IMG/VR virus record: IMGVR_UViG_3300032323_000739
Location: 25,020 to 89,019 of that record
Direction: 5' to 3' (one strand)
DNA: 64,000 nucleotides
Source: a virus
Shown here: piece by piece, positions 41,458 to 49,637 of the stretch
How positions within the stretch are numbered: position 1 is the first letter of the stretch
Layout of the letters: every line of letters begins with the position of its first letter
Translations under genes and position numbers: made by a program
Notes under the pieces: model-generated
Database searches by the model: none
What the model was told of the DNA's origin: nothing
What the model saw: only the letters and a program-made list of their open reading frames with translations

Positions 41458-42839
41458 AACAAGTGTGCTAGATCAGGAAACACAGATTTACTGTCTGTTC
41501 CTCGAATCTTGTCTAAGTTGCGAATATACTCTTGAAAGTCTGGTAGTAGATGTGTGTGATCCTGCGCTTCTACAAACTTCAAGATAGCCTCGTAGCGTTT
41601 CCAGCCATAGGGATTTACCTGCCAGAAATTGTCGTCTTGTCGATAGTTGTTCCATAACCAATCCTTAAACTCCATGAATTGTTCTCGCACCTGTTGTTTA
41701 TCTTCTTGAGGCAATATCCTAGCACTTAAGAATGTAGGAATGTATAATAGGTGCATATTAATTATACCACCGCCTGATTCAAACTCGTCAAATTTAAATT
41801 TATTAATTTTTTTATAACCTTGCTCTAACTTCCAGCGAGCAAAATTAGTTACATTTTTAATGTTCAATGCCTGCACCGCACAGGCAATACTAGTATGTAT
41901 ATGATCGGGCGTGTTGTCGAGCAATCTTAAACTTCTTTCAATATCGGACCATTCTGCTGGATATCGAATATAGTAGTTGCGTTGATTGTAATCGTCGATA
42001 CTAAATGCATATCGAACCTGTTTAAACTCTGTCCAGATATCAATCATGTGTTGATCAATTAATACTCCATTACTATTGTATCTTAGACTAATTTGTTTGC
42101 TATAACCCCTACGTATGATTTCTTCTAAGAACCGTTTGTGTTCTTTGATCATTAAAGGCTCGCCGCCTGCAAAGTACAACTGACGTATGTTTGGAATTTG
42201 TTCGTATACTTGTTCCCAAAACTCTGGTTTTTCGTACCAGTAGTTATTAAATTCGTTAACACCCCATTCGACTTGTTTTAAGATTATTGGGCTTTTTGTA
42301 ATTTTAACTAATTGTTCATGATCTTGCACCCACCGACTGCTATCGTGTGGACTGCACATTACACATTTAAGATTACAAGTATGTCCTAATCGTAAATCCC
42401 AATAAGGCACTACAGGAGGCACAGTTCCATCTTCGTTAGTTTCTTTTACAAGTTTTTCAAAGTCTAGACCTTCTTCCATCCATTCATAACTTTCCCACAT
42501 ACGCTTACTGAATACACCGTTTGATTCTTCTTCAAAACATTTAGTGCAACTAGCAGGCACATTACCGCTCAGCATAGTTTTTCTTACGTTTTGCATGTAC
42601 TCGTTATTAAATGCATCTAATGGCAAATCTCGACCAAAGTTTGCTGATTCGCCATCGACCTTCTTAACTAACCCTACAGTATGATCACCAGTTTGTGCTC
42701 CGCTGGCATTAGTAACACAACAGAGTCTGGCATCACCGTTTGGACGAGTAGCCAAGTGTATCCACGGTAACGGACAGAAAGTTTTTGATCCAGTTTTGGA
42801 TTCAATTTTATTAACTATTTGAATTATTTTTTCATTCAT
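41454..42839 (-). CDS. Twitch domain-type radical SAM protein
   Basis: 461 aa. The N-terminal cysteines C22, C40/C41, C98 and C101 (FCPLPWIHLATRPNGDARLCC, SCTKCFEEESNG) form the twitch-type auxiliary motif. The radical SAM motif is C155-NLK-C159-VM-C162, followed by LYFAGGEPLM. Close in layout to 43752 and 51041, more distantly to 10121. It is transcribed from a probable promoter at 42867-42895 and coupled to the short radical SAM gene at 40513. Substrate unknown. Confidence 0.8.
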   Translation of the reverse strand: MNEKIIQIVNKIESKTGSKTFCPLPWIHLATRPNGDARLCCVTNASGAQTGDHTVGLVKKVDGESANFGRDLPLDAFNNEYMQNVRKTMLSGNVPASCTKCFEEESNGVFSKRMWESYEWMEEGLDFEKLVKETNEDGTVPPVVPYWDLRLGHTCNLKCVMCSPHDSSRWVQDHEQLVKITKSPIILKQVEWGVNEFNNYWYEKPEFWEQVYEQIPNIRQLYFAGGEPLMIKEHKRFLEEIIRRGYSKQISLRYNSNGVLIDQHMIDIWTEFKQVRYAFSIDDYNQRNYYIRYPAEWSDIERSLRLLDNTPDHIHTSIACAVQALNIKNVTNFARWKLEQGYKKINKFKFDEFESGGGIINMHLLYIPTFLSARILPQEDKQQVREQFMEFKDWLWNNYRQDDNFWQVNPYGWKRYEAILKFVEAQDHTHLLPDFQEYIRNLDKIRGTDSKSVFPDLAHLL

Positions 42840-42840
42840 G

Positions 42841-42869
42841 TTGATTACTTATCAAGTACATGCTATAAT
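42841..42869 (+). promoter_or_regulatory. Probable sigma70-type promoter, rightward
   Basis: TTGATT (42841-42846) and TATAAT (42864-42869) with a 17-base spacer, directed towards the gene at 42908. Its -10 box overlaps the -10 region of the leftward promoter described next, so the two probably compete. Confidence 0.55.
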
Positions 42870-42895
42870 ATACACGAACCTTGACAAAAGGTCAA
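42867..42895 (-). promoter_or_regulatory. Probable sigma70-type promoter, leftward
   Basis: Read on the minus strand, TTGACC (42890-42895) and TATATT (42867-42872) have a 17-base spacer and point at the gene starting at 42839. The -10 elements of the two divergent promoters share bases 42867-42869. Confidence 0.55.
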
Positions 42896-42901
42896 TAAAT
42901 A
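42894..42901 (+). promoter_or_regulatory. Candidate late promoter (AATAAATA)
   Basis: AATAAATA is one mismatch from the T4 late octamer and lies 6 bases before the ATG at 42908, which would give an almost leaderless transcript. It may be coincidental in this AT-rich gap. Confidence 0.25.
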
Positions 42902-42907
42902 TCCAAC

Positions 42908-43762
42908 ATGATAGTTAAAATAGCACCTGAATATTCCGCCGAATACTTACAAGTAGAACGCCCTCGACCCCTTTCGGATAGACGTATAGAATCTTCTATA
43001 CAAACTATTCTTCACGGCGGTTGGGACAAAGATATTACAGATCAAGTATATTTTGATTTTAAACAAGAATGTCAGTCTTGGATTTTTGGATCAAAATTAA
43101 ATAACCTGCAAGGTATAGATTCTTTTGCTAGAACAGATATTATTATGGGCTGTACACAATTTATTGATACAGTTTACATGAAAGGCCCAGTACAAACTTT
43201 ATGGGGTGATTACAGATATCATGAAAGGTTAGGATATTCTTTCTTTAGAGATGTAGGGGCTCTAATACCTGATATTCCTTTAATTATAGCCATGCCATTT
43301 CCTCAAATAGGTGCTCCACATTTAGACATGGAAGAAATATTGAATGAATGTGCTAGTAAAAATATTGACATACATATAGATGGTGCATGGGTAACTTGTT
43401 GCAGAGACATTAATTTTAACTTTGATCATCCACAAATAAAATCTGTAGGTATTAGTTTAAGTAAAGGTTTAGGTCTAGGATGGAACAGAATTGGATTACG
43501 TTGGAGCAAAAGTTTCAAATCAGATGCTATAAACATAATGAATGATTTCAATATGAACTGCAGAGCGTTGGCAAAAATAGGCCTACATTTCTTAAAAGAG
43601 TTTCCTAGCGACTACTTGTGGAATACCCACGGAGAAAGATATTATAAGGTGTGTAATGATTTTAATTTAACACCGACAAAGAGTATCTATCTTGCACAGC
43701 GCAACGGAGAACCTGTAGGTGTAGCACCTTTAATAAGATATTTGGAAGAAAATGATCAGTAA
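42908..43762 (+). CDS. PLP-dependent fold-type I enzyme (aminotransferase-like)
   Basis: 284 aa. IDIHIDGAWVTCCRDI places the PLP-nitrogen-binding Asp at D158, and VGISLSKGLGLGWNRIGLRW the Schiff-base Lys at K186, in the S(L/F)SKGLG...RxG form typical of aminotransferases and decarboxylases of fold-type I. It lacks the usual C-terminal domain length (~400 aa is normal). Family enzymes transfer amino groups or remove carboxyl groups. Between two radical SAM modules and preceded by a probable promoter. Reaction and substrate unknown. Confidence 0.65.
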   Translation: MIVKIAPEYSAEYLQVERPRPLSDRRIESSIQTILHGGWDKDITDQVYFDFKQECQSWIFGSKLNNLQGIDSFARTDIIMGCTQFIDTVYMKGPVQTLWGDYRYHERLGYSFFRDVGALIPDIPLIIAMPFPQIGAPHLDMEEILNECASKNIDIHIDGAWVTCCRDINFNFDHPQIKSVGISLSKGLGLGWNRIGLRWSKSFKSDAINIMNDFNMNCRALAKIGLHFLKEFPSDYLWNTHGERYYKVCNDFNLTPTKSIYLAQRNGEPVGVAPLIRYLEENDQ

Positions 43763-45011
43763 AACATTCTGCCTGCATCCTTTTACAGGACTTGCTACAA
43801 GAGAAGATGGTGCTATACAGGCCTGTTGTCGTAGTCATCCTATTGGGTGGATTCAAGAGCAGACTCTTGAAGAAATATGGAACGGCGATACTATGAGACG
43901 TATTCGTCAGCAAGTGCTAAACAATGAATGGCCTAAAGAGTGTCATGCTTGCCAACTAGCAGAATCTAATGGTGTGGAAAGTCTACGTTTACGTCATATA
44001 GAACCACGCATACCGGAAAGTCGTGTAACATTATATCCTAATGCATTAAGTAAACTAGAAGAAAATTATACAATGCCTTTTGATATTCCTACCATGGAAA
44101 TTAAACTGAATAATCTTTGTAATCTTAAATGTCGTATGTGCCATCCTATGGATAGTACAAGTTGGAATGATTGGCAAGAAGTAGAGGAGTTTTACGTTAA
44201 AGAAAATAATTTTATGGTCAAAGCCATTAAAGATCTTAACCTAGTTAACAAACCATACTTAGACAAGTTTGAAGATAACCCCAATTGGTGGTCTAGTTTT
44301 GAAAAATTATTACCTTATTTCCGTCGTGTAGAGTTTGCTGGGGGAGAACCTTTAATGGACCCACAGCATTATCGTATTTTAGATATGCTCAAACCATACG
44401 GACATCAGATAGAAATCAAATATGCTACTAATGGAACTACGTTAGGTATTAAAGGTGGAAGGACTATTCATGATTATTGGCCTTATTTTAAATCTATAGC
44501 AGTTAACGTCAGCATCGACGGTATTGGTGATGCATATAACTATATTCGAGGCAATGGTAATTATAGTGATGTAATTAGTAACATAAAAGAAATACAAAAA
44601 ATACCCAATGTAAGACGCATCGTAGGAGCCGTAGCCGTACAAGTTAGTAATGTTCTTATACTTGATAAAATGTTAGAAGAATTTTTAGATAGAGTGGGTA
44701 TTATTTTTTACACTAACATGGTTAATTATCCTAACGTATTAAGTGCTCAAGTAATGCCACAGCCTTTAAAAGTTTTAGCCAGTCAGCGTTTAGAAGTAAT
44801 TAAAGATTCTATAAAAGATTTTGCTATGATTAAACAAAATCCTATGCTGTTAGATCTAACTATGGGTCAGATACAAGGAGTACAGAATTATCTACGTGCC
44901 AAAGATCAAACTAAAAAATGGCAGGACTGCATCGAATTTAATCGTCGACTTGATGCTACTAGAAGTCAGAGTTTTTTAGAAGTAACGCCGGAATTTAAAA
45001 ATTATGTATAA
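43752..45011 (+). CDS. Twitch domain-type radical SAM protein
   Basis: 419 aa. N-terminal auxiliary cysteines C7, C25/C26, C64 and C67 (FCLHPFTGLATREDGAIQACC, ECHACQLAESNG); radical SAM motif C123-NLK-C127-RM-C130; then EFAGGEPLMDPQHY. INVSIDGIGDAYNYIRGNGNY resembles VSIDGLG blocks in its relatives. Overlaps the PLP gene by 11 bases and the short radical SAM gene at 45004 by eight, mirroring the 41454/40513 pair on the other strand. Confidence 0.8.
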   Translation: MISKTFCLHPFTGLATREDGAIQACCRSHPIGWIQEQTLEEIWNGDTMRRIRQQVLNNEWPKECHACQLAESNGVESLRLRHIEPRIPESRVTLYPNALSKLEENYTMPFDIPTMEIKLNNLCNLKCRMCHPMDSTSWNDWQEVEEFYVKENNFMVKAIKDLNLVNKPYLDKFEDNPNWWSSFEKLLPYFRRVEFAGGEPLMDPQHYRILDMLKPYGHQIEIKYATNGTTLGIKGGRTIHDYWPYFKSIAVNVSIDGIGDAYNYIRGNGNYSDVISNIKEIQKIPNVRRIVGAVAVQVSNVLILDKMLEEFLDRVGIIFYTNMVNYPNVLSAQVMPQPLKVLASQRLEVIKDSIKDFAMIKQNPMLLDLTMGQIQGVQNYLRAKDQTKKWQDCIEFNRRLDATRSQSFLEVTPEFKNYV

Positions 45012-45894
45012 GATTACCAGTCGTTGGCCGCATCAAAATAAAATTAAAGTTGAGTGGAATCTTGGTAAGCGATGTAATTATGACTGTGCTTATTGTCCTG
45101 CTGAAATACATGATAACCGTAGCTCACACACCGACATAGAAATTTTAAAATCTACAGTAGATAGATTGATTAAACTAGGAGATGTACGTATTAGTTTTAC
45201 AGGTGGCGAACCTACAGTACATCCGCATATAAGCGAACTAATTGACTATTGTAAACACGTTGGAGTCAGTTGGGTAAGCGTGACAACTAACGGTACAAGA
45301 AAGCCCGAATGGTATATTAATCAAAAAACCGATCACTGGGTTTTTAGTTTACATTTCACAGAAGGTGACTGGCATAGAGTAGTACATACAGTTAAAAGTT
45401 TTCATATGTTAAAGCACCTTACCCCGGTGATGGTTAATGTTATGGCACACCACGACTACATGATACAGGCTAAAGCCGCTGTAACAATTTTTAAAGAAGC
45501 AAACGTACCATATGCTGTGCGTAGAATACGCTGGACTGAGGGTGATAGAGATTTGTTTGACGACATGCGTTACCATCCAGATGATTTACAATGGATTAAA
45601 GACAATTCTGCTACAGTAGAATCGAACTGTGTGATTGATAATAACACATTAATACACGCCAACGATGTTATTAAATTACATTTAAATCAATTTAAAGATT
45701 GGCAGTGCAGTGCAGGCATTGAAAGTTTAATGATTAATTGGGATGGTGAAGTACATCGTGCTACTTGTAGGGTAGGAGGAAGCCTTGGAAATATCTATCT
45801 AAATACTTTTACAGTACCAGCAGAGCCTGTTGTATGCGATCGAAATTTTTGTACCTGTGCCGCAGATATACCGTTAACTAAGGTAAAGATATGA
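45004..45894 (+). CDS. Radical SAM protein (short type)
   Basis: 296 aa. Cluster motif C24-NYD-C28-AY-C31, ISFTGGEPTVHPHI, WVSVTTNGTRKPEWY, then a C-terminal Cys-rich region (WQCSAGIESLMINWDG, ATCRVGG, VVCDRNFCTCAADIPLTKVKI) matching the gene at 40513 almost block for block. Probably binds an auxiliary Fe-S cluster there. Works with the twitch-type protein encoded just upstream. Substrate unknown. Confidence 0.8.
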   Translation: MYKITSRWPHQNKIKVEWNLGKRCNYDCAYCPAEIHDNRSSHTDIEILKSTVDRLIKLGDVRISFTGGEPTVHPHISELIDYCKHVGVSWVSVTTNGTRKPEWYINQKTDHWVFSLHFTEGDWHRVVHTVKSFHMLKHLTPVMVNVMAHHDYMIQAKAAVTIFKEANVPYAVRRIRWTEGDRDLFDDMRYHPDDLQWIKDNSATVESNCVIDNNTLIHANDVIKLHLNQFKDWQCSAGIESLMINWDGEVHRATCRVGGSLGNIYLNTFTVPAEPVVCDRNFCTCAADIPLTKVKI

Positions 45895-46388
45895 TATATG
45901 TCGGAAACTTTGCTAGTTGGATTGACCCTAGCATAATTGATAGAATATTAACAACTCCGGGCGAACGTCGACCTAAAACACAGGCAGGAGAGTATGAATT
46001 AGCCACTGCAAAAAAATGGCAGGCTTCTGGTATTGATATGTCTAAGATAGGTTGGGAATTTTACTACAATGAACATATAGGAAGAGATCATATCGATTTA
46101 CCAATGAATATTAATGGTAAAAAATACAAGTGGTGGTTTAGTAAACTCAATCCGGGCGACATGTTGCCCATGCACGTGGATCATTTTGAATCTGCAGAGA
46201 ATGTACAACGATACTGGATGGCTTGCCAGGATCATCAGCCAGGGCATGTGTTCGCATATGAAGGTCAATTTTTAGAAAATTACAAAGCAGGGGACATGTT
46301 TGAACTAGCACCTGCAAATGTAGAACACGGAGCAGCCAATCTAGGAACAGTTCCTAAAATTAGTTTACAAATTTTATTGTTTGATTAA
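45891..46388 (+). CDS. 2OG oxygenase-like protein
   Basis: 165 aa. FSKLNPGDMLPMHVDHFESAE gives HVD (HxD). RYWMACQDHQPGHVFAYEGQFLENYKAGDMFELAPANVEHGAANLG supplies the central strands and the distal His, as in aspartyl/asparaginyl hydroxylase-like folds. The 2OG-binding Arg is not obvious; KISLQILLF is the last strand. A related cupin-type function is the alternative. ATGA-coupled to the radical SAM gene upstream, so probably the next step after it. It ends four bases into the convergent gene. Confidence 0.55.
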   Translation: MIYVGNFASWIDPSIIDRILTTPGERRPKTQAGEYELATAKKWQASGIDMSKIGWEFYYNEHIGRDHIDLPMNINGKKYKWWFSKLNPGDMLPMHVDHFESAENVQRYWMACQDHQPGHVFAYEGQFLENYKAGDMFELAPANVEHGAANLGTVPKISLQILLFD

Positions 46389-47164
46389 TAGTTTTCTAGG
46401 TGTGCAACACCAATGCGTTCTCTAAATTCGTCGGTGAATGCGCCATCAATTCTTATACTATAACTTTGTACATCAGACCGCCCACCAGCATGCCAATCTA
46501 AATCGTTAAAAAACACTGCACGACAGTCTACAGATATACGGTTATCTGCTTCAGGATCGTATATATAAAACGGTTTATCAGCATTTGGACGCAAATGAAT
46601 AAATTCATGTCTATGCGGATAGTAGTCGTGTTCGCCTTCTAGTAAATCTCGATGTATGGGCATTAAGCAGTCGTGTTCTGCTTTAAAAATTATAATGCGA
46701 CCTATGGTTTTGAAAACTTTGTTCTGTATTGACTGCTCAATCCATTCTTTAACTTTAGGAAAATGATTTACGGCATCGGCAGTCCATTCCTTTTCTTCAA
46801 ATCTCGATTCCCAACCGCCCGCTTCTGTTTTAAGGAAAATAAATTGATAAGGGTCGTATGCACCCAACGCAAGTTTTAAAAACAACATAAACTTATCGCG
46901 ATTATTATATTCTCCTATTTCTATACCTAATCGTTTAATTTCGTGATCTGCAGGCAGTGCATGATATTCTTCTAATGCTTGATAAAGTGGCTTGAACTCC
47001 CAACGATATTGTTCAGCAGCCGCAGGCTTAACCATATTACCTTCTTTTTTGTAATCAGCCATAACAATACCCTTACAGATTTCGTAATGCAGTTTGGTAA
47101 ATCCTTCTATATCGATAAAAGAATCTAGGTTAATGTAAGGTTGAGAATTTATTCCGCGGATCAT
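46385..47164 (-). CDS. 2OG oxygenase-like (aspartyl/asparaginyl hydroxylase type)
   Basis: 259 aa. RIIIFKAEHDCLMPIHRDLLEGEH gives HRD (HxD), HRHEFIHLRPNADKPFYIYDPEA the central strands, VFFNDLDWHAGGRSD the distal His, and YSIRIDGAF the Arg. The N-terminal ~110 residues (INSQPYINLDSFIDIEGFTKLHYEI, KPLYQALEEYHAL) form an additional region absent in the shorter members here. Single gene on the minus strand between plus-strand blocks. Substrate unknown; family moderately secure. Confidence 0.65.
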   Translation of the reverse strand: MIRGINSQPYINLDSFIDIEGFTKLHYEICKGIVMADYKKEGNMVKPAAAEQYRWEFKPLYQALEEYHALPADHEIKRLGIEIGEYNNRDKFMLFLKLALGAYDPYQFIFLKTEAGGWESRFEEKEWTADAVNHFPKVKEWIEQSIQNKVFKTIGRIIIFKAEHDCLMPIHRDLLEGEHDYYPHRHEFIHLRPNADKPFYIYDPEADNRISVDCRAVFFNDLDWHAGGRSDVQSYSIRIDGAFTDEFRERIGVAHLENY

Positions 47165-47170
47165 AGGCTC

Positions 47171-47178
47171 AATAAATA
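47171..47178 (+). promoter_or_regulatory. Candidate late promoter (AATAAATA)
   Basis: AATAAATA followed by TAG lies 28 bases upstream of the ATG at 47207, in a 42-base divergent gap. It has one mismatch to the T4 late octamer and a spacing that leaves room for a short leader, so it is one of the better candidates in the window. Confidence 0.4.
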
Positions 47179-47206
47179 TAGCATACTTTAATTTATCAAC
47201 AAAACA

Positions 47207-47902
47207 ATGACAGATATATCAAATTGGAACTTATATTGGAACTTAGAAGGAGACGAATTGGTACGAGCCAATTTAGTCTATAGTGCCTATGTTAGCCCTG
47301 ACAAAAAACACTTTTGTCAGTGGTTTGCTAGAGATATAAGATATCATCGAGACCCCGACGAAAACGCTCTCTGGACAACTGAATTGTTAAAAGACAGATT
47401 TGACAAAGAAATTGAATTTCATGCTAGGGCTCGTCGACATATGACCACCCTACCAATAGTTGATATTGACGAGCAAGAACTTAAAATCATTTATGAATGG
47501 CCAGGTGACGATTTTTTAATGCAAAGTATAAATGCAGGAAGTAGAGAAAAATTATTACCTGACTGGCAGGATCAAATGGCGTTGTTAATTCATAAAATGA
47601 AAAAATCACATATTACTAAATTAAGTTTACATCCAAATAGTTGGACTGTAATTAACAACGATACCTTAGTTCCTTTTAATTGGTTTTTTAGTTATGATTC
47701 TGAAAGAGACACAGATAGTTTTAAAAAGTTATCAATACAAATTAGTCCAGGAAGAATGGAAAAATTAGAACCAATATTTGAAAGATTAAACATAAAAGAG
47801 GATCAGTTTTATCCTGTTGAAACACTTCAACTAGCGGCTCTTGAAAGTTTTCGTGCAAATTATGATGATGCATTTATTAATAGGATTTTAACTTTATTAT
47901 GA
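47207..47902 (+). CDS. Kinase-like (APH-fold) phage protein, probably degenerate
   Basis: 231 aa. LLKDRFDKEIEFHARA resembles the helix-C region of small APH-fold kinases, and IIYEWPGDDFLMQSI the hinge. SLHPNSWTVINNDTLVPFNWFFSYD sits where the HGDxxxxN...D catalytic loop would be, with HPNSW in place of HGD. A Lys-containing ATP-binding strand is not evident. It could therefore be a pseudokinase or a binding protein. It follows a probable late promoter and is ATGA-coupled to an oxygenase gene. Assignment is by pattern only. Confidence 0.45.
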   Translation: MTDISNWNLYWNLEGDELVRANLVYSAYVSPDKKHFCQWFARDIRYHRDPDENALWTTELLKDRFDKEIEFHARARRHMTTLPIVDIDEQELKIIYEWPGDDFLMQSINAGSREKLLPDWQDQMALLIHKMKKSHITKLSLHPNSWTVINNDTLVPFNWFFSYDSERDTDSFKKLSIQISPGRMEKLEPIFERLNIKEDQFYPVETLQLAALESFRANYDDAFINRILTLL

Positions 47903-48591
47903 CTATTGCATATCTTCCTATTGAAATTGATGTTCAATTACCTGACGAACAAAAAATTATTAATTATGTAAAAAAATATCAATTGCCTACTATGACACAT
48001 TTAAATGGTCCTAGATTTGATCCGTGGATTGGCGCCCCAGTGATGGGTCGTGCAAAGACTGAAGACTGGTACAATCCAGATAAATTTAAAGAAGTATTTT
48101 GTAATAGATTAGTGCCAAACACGGCTCCGGTTGAATATGCTAATAATATAGATAAAGAATTTCCAGAATTAATCTATATGATTAATCAATTACCAATGAA
48201 AGAAATATCAGTAGTTATGATGTTAATGCAGACTACTCAAGTAACAGCACACACTGATAATCAACCCGACGATGTTATTTTAGATCCTGCTTGGGTTAGT
48301 AGAGATACTGAACCAAGAAGATATAATATACAGTTAACAAAACACGGAGTTTCGAGTTTCTTTGTATCCGAAACTAAAACTAGTGAAAAAATATATCCGT
48401 CGATAACAAAAGAAATGCCTTGTTTTTTAAGTTGTGAACAGCATCATTATCATGGCGCCGATTTTGTTGTTGAAGAAAAAATAATGATGTGTGTGTTAGG
48501 TATTGTTGACAAAGAAAGACACCTAAACAATATTAAAAAGAACTTGGAAAAACATCGTGAGCGAGCTATAATATTTCCGGACCCACAATGA
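47899..48591 (+). CDS. 2OG oxygenase-like protein
   Basis: 230 aa. VVMMLMQTTQVTAHTDNQPDD gives HTD (HxD), RYNIQLTKHGVSSFFVSE the central strands, MPCFLSCEQHHYHGADFV the distal His, and KIMMCVLGIVD the final strand. The Arg position is unclear. The N-terminal ~90 residues (PTMTHLNGPRFDPWIGAPVMG) are not recognised. Coupled upstream to the kinase-like gene and downstream to the SPASM radical SAM gene by ATGA overlaps. Likely a hydroxylation step; substrate unknown. Confidence 0.55.
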   Translation: MTIAYLPIEIDVQLPDEQKIINYVKKYQLPTMTHLNGPRFDPWIGAPVMGRAKTEDWYNPDKFKEVFCNRLVPNTAPVEYANNIDKEFPELIYMINQLPMKEISVVMMLMQTTQVTAHTDNQPDDVILDPAWVSRDTEPRRYNIQLTKHGVSSFFVSETKTSEKIYPSITKEMPCFLSCEQHHYHGADFVVEEKIMMCVLGIVDKERHLNNIKKNLEKHRERAIIFPDPQ

Positions 48592-49637
48592 CATTTTACA
48601 CAGGTAAATTTTTTGAAGTTCAAATAGAAAATAGCAGTATTTGTAACGCTGCCTGCCCTCAGTGTGTTAGAGAAATAACACCTGATGATAAAAGTTGGCT
48701 TCAAGAAACATATTTAGAAACTGACTTTTTTGATTTAATTCCTGACTATGTTTATCAAGAATCGAAAATAATTTTCTTTTGTGGTAACATAGGCGATCCG
48801 TGTGCGGCACCAAACTTTTTAGATGTGTGTAGATTAATTAGAAAAAAGAATCCAGACATAATAATAAAAATTAGCACCAACGGCGGCCTTCGTAGCCCCA
48901 AGTTTTGGAAAGAACTTGCAGAAATAGTAGGCGATCGTAGCGAAGTTATTTTTGCTATAGACGGGCTGGAAGATACTAATCACATATACCGAGTTAATGT
49001 GCGTTGGTCTAATGTTATATCTAATGTACAGGCCTTTGTAGAGGGCGGTGGAAAACCATACTGGCAGTATATAACTTTTAAACACAACCAGCATCAGGTA
49101 GAAGAAGCAAGGGCGTTATCTGAAAAATTAGGATTTCAAAAATTTATAGTTAAACCAAGTCATAGGTTTGCATTAGACGAAGTGCTAGGACGTTCTCGTT
49201 CGGTAGAACCGCCTAGTAATGAATCATTAACACATAAAGTAATTTTACATCGGACTCCTAAAACTCTTAAAGGTATAATGACCGACTCTAATAACAGTTA
49301 TATCGATTGTTATGTACTAAAGAATCAAAGTGTTTATATTGATCATCTAGGCCGAGTATTTCCTTGCTGTTTTTTAGCAGCCGGAGTATATGCTCGACGC
49401 GGCGCAGATATTCGAGACGGTTGGGAAAAGATTTGGAAAGAACACAAAGATAAAATTGATTTAAGAAAAACAGCGTGGCATTCTATAATAGAAGGTAATT
49501 TTTTTACTGATATTAAATCAACATGGGATAAAAACTATGATCATGGCCGCTTGTTTACATGTGCTACAACTTGTTCTTCGTTTGACGATAGGTTAAACGA
49601 TCCTAACGAATTTAATAAAATGATAGAAAATGTCTAA
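48588..49637 (+). CDS. Radical SAM/SPASM-type protein
   Basis: 349 aa. Cluster motif C19-NAA-C23-PQ-C26; IIFFCGNIGDPCAAPNFL; VIFAIDGLEDTNHIYRVN; ITFKHNQHQVEEARALSEKLGF; then DCYVLKNQSVYIDHLGRVFPCCFLAAG and CATTCSSFDD as the auxiliary cluster region. A clear paralog of the gene at 35591, in the same order and spacing. It is followed by an eight-base overlap with the third 440-aa paralog. Substrate unknown. Confidence 0.8.
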   Translation: MTFYTGKFFEVQIENSSICNAACPQCVREITPDDKSWLQETYLETDFFDLIPDYVYQESKIIFFCGNIGDPCAAPNFLDVCRLIRKKNPDIIIKISTNGGLRSPKFWKELAEIVGDRSEVIFAIDGLEDTNHIYRVNVRWSNVISNVQAFVEGGGKPYWQYITFKHNQHQVEEARALSEKLGFQKFIVKPSHRFALDEVLGRSRSVEPPSNESLTHKVILHRTPKTLKGIMTDSNNSYIDCYVLKNQSVYIDHLGRVFPCCFLAAGVYARRGADIRDGWEKIWKEHKDKIDLRKTAWHSIIEGNFFTDIKSTWDKNYDHGRLFTCATTCSSFDDRLNDPNEFNKMIENV

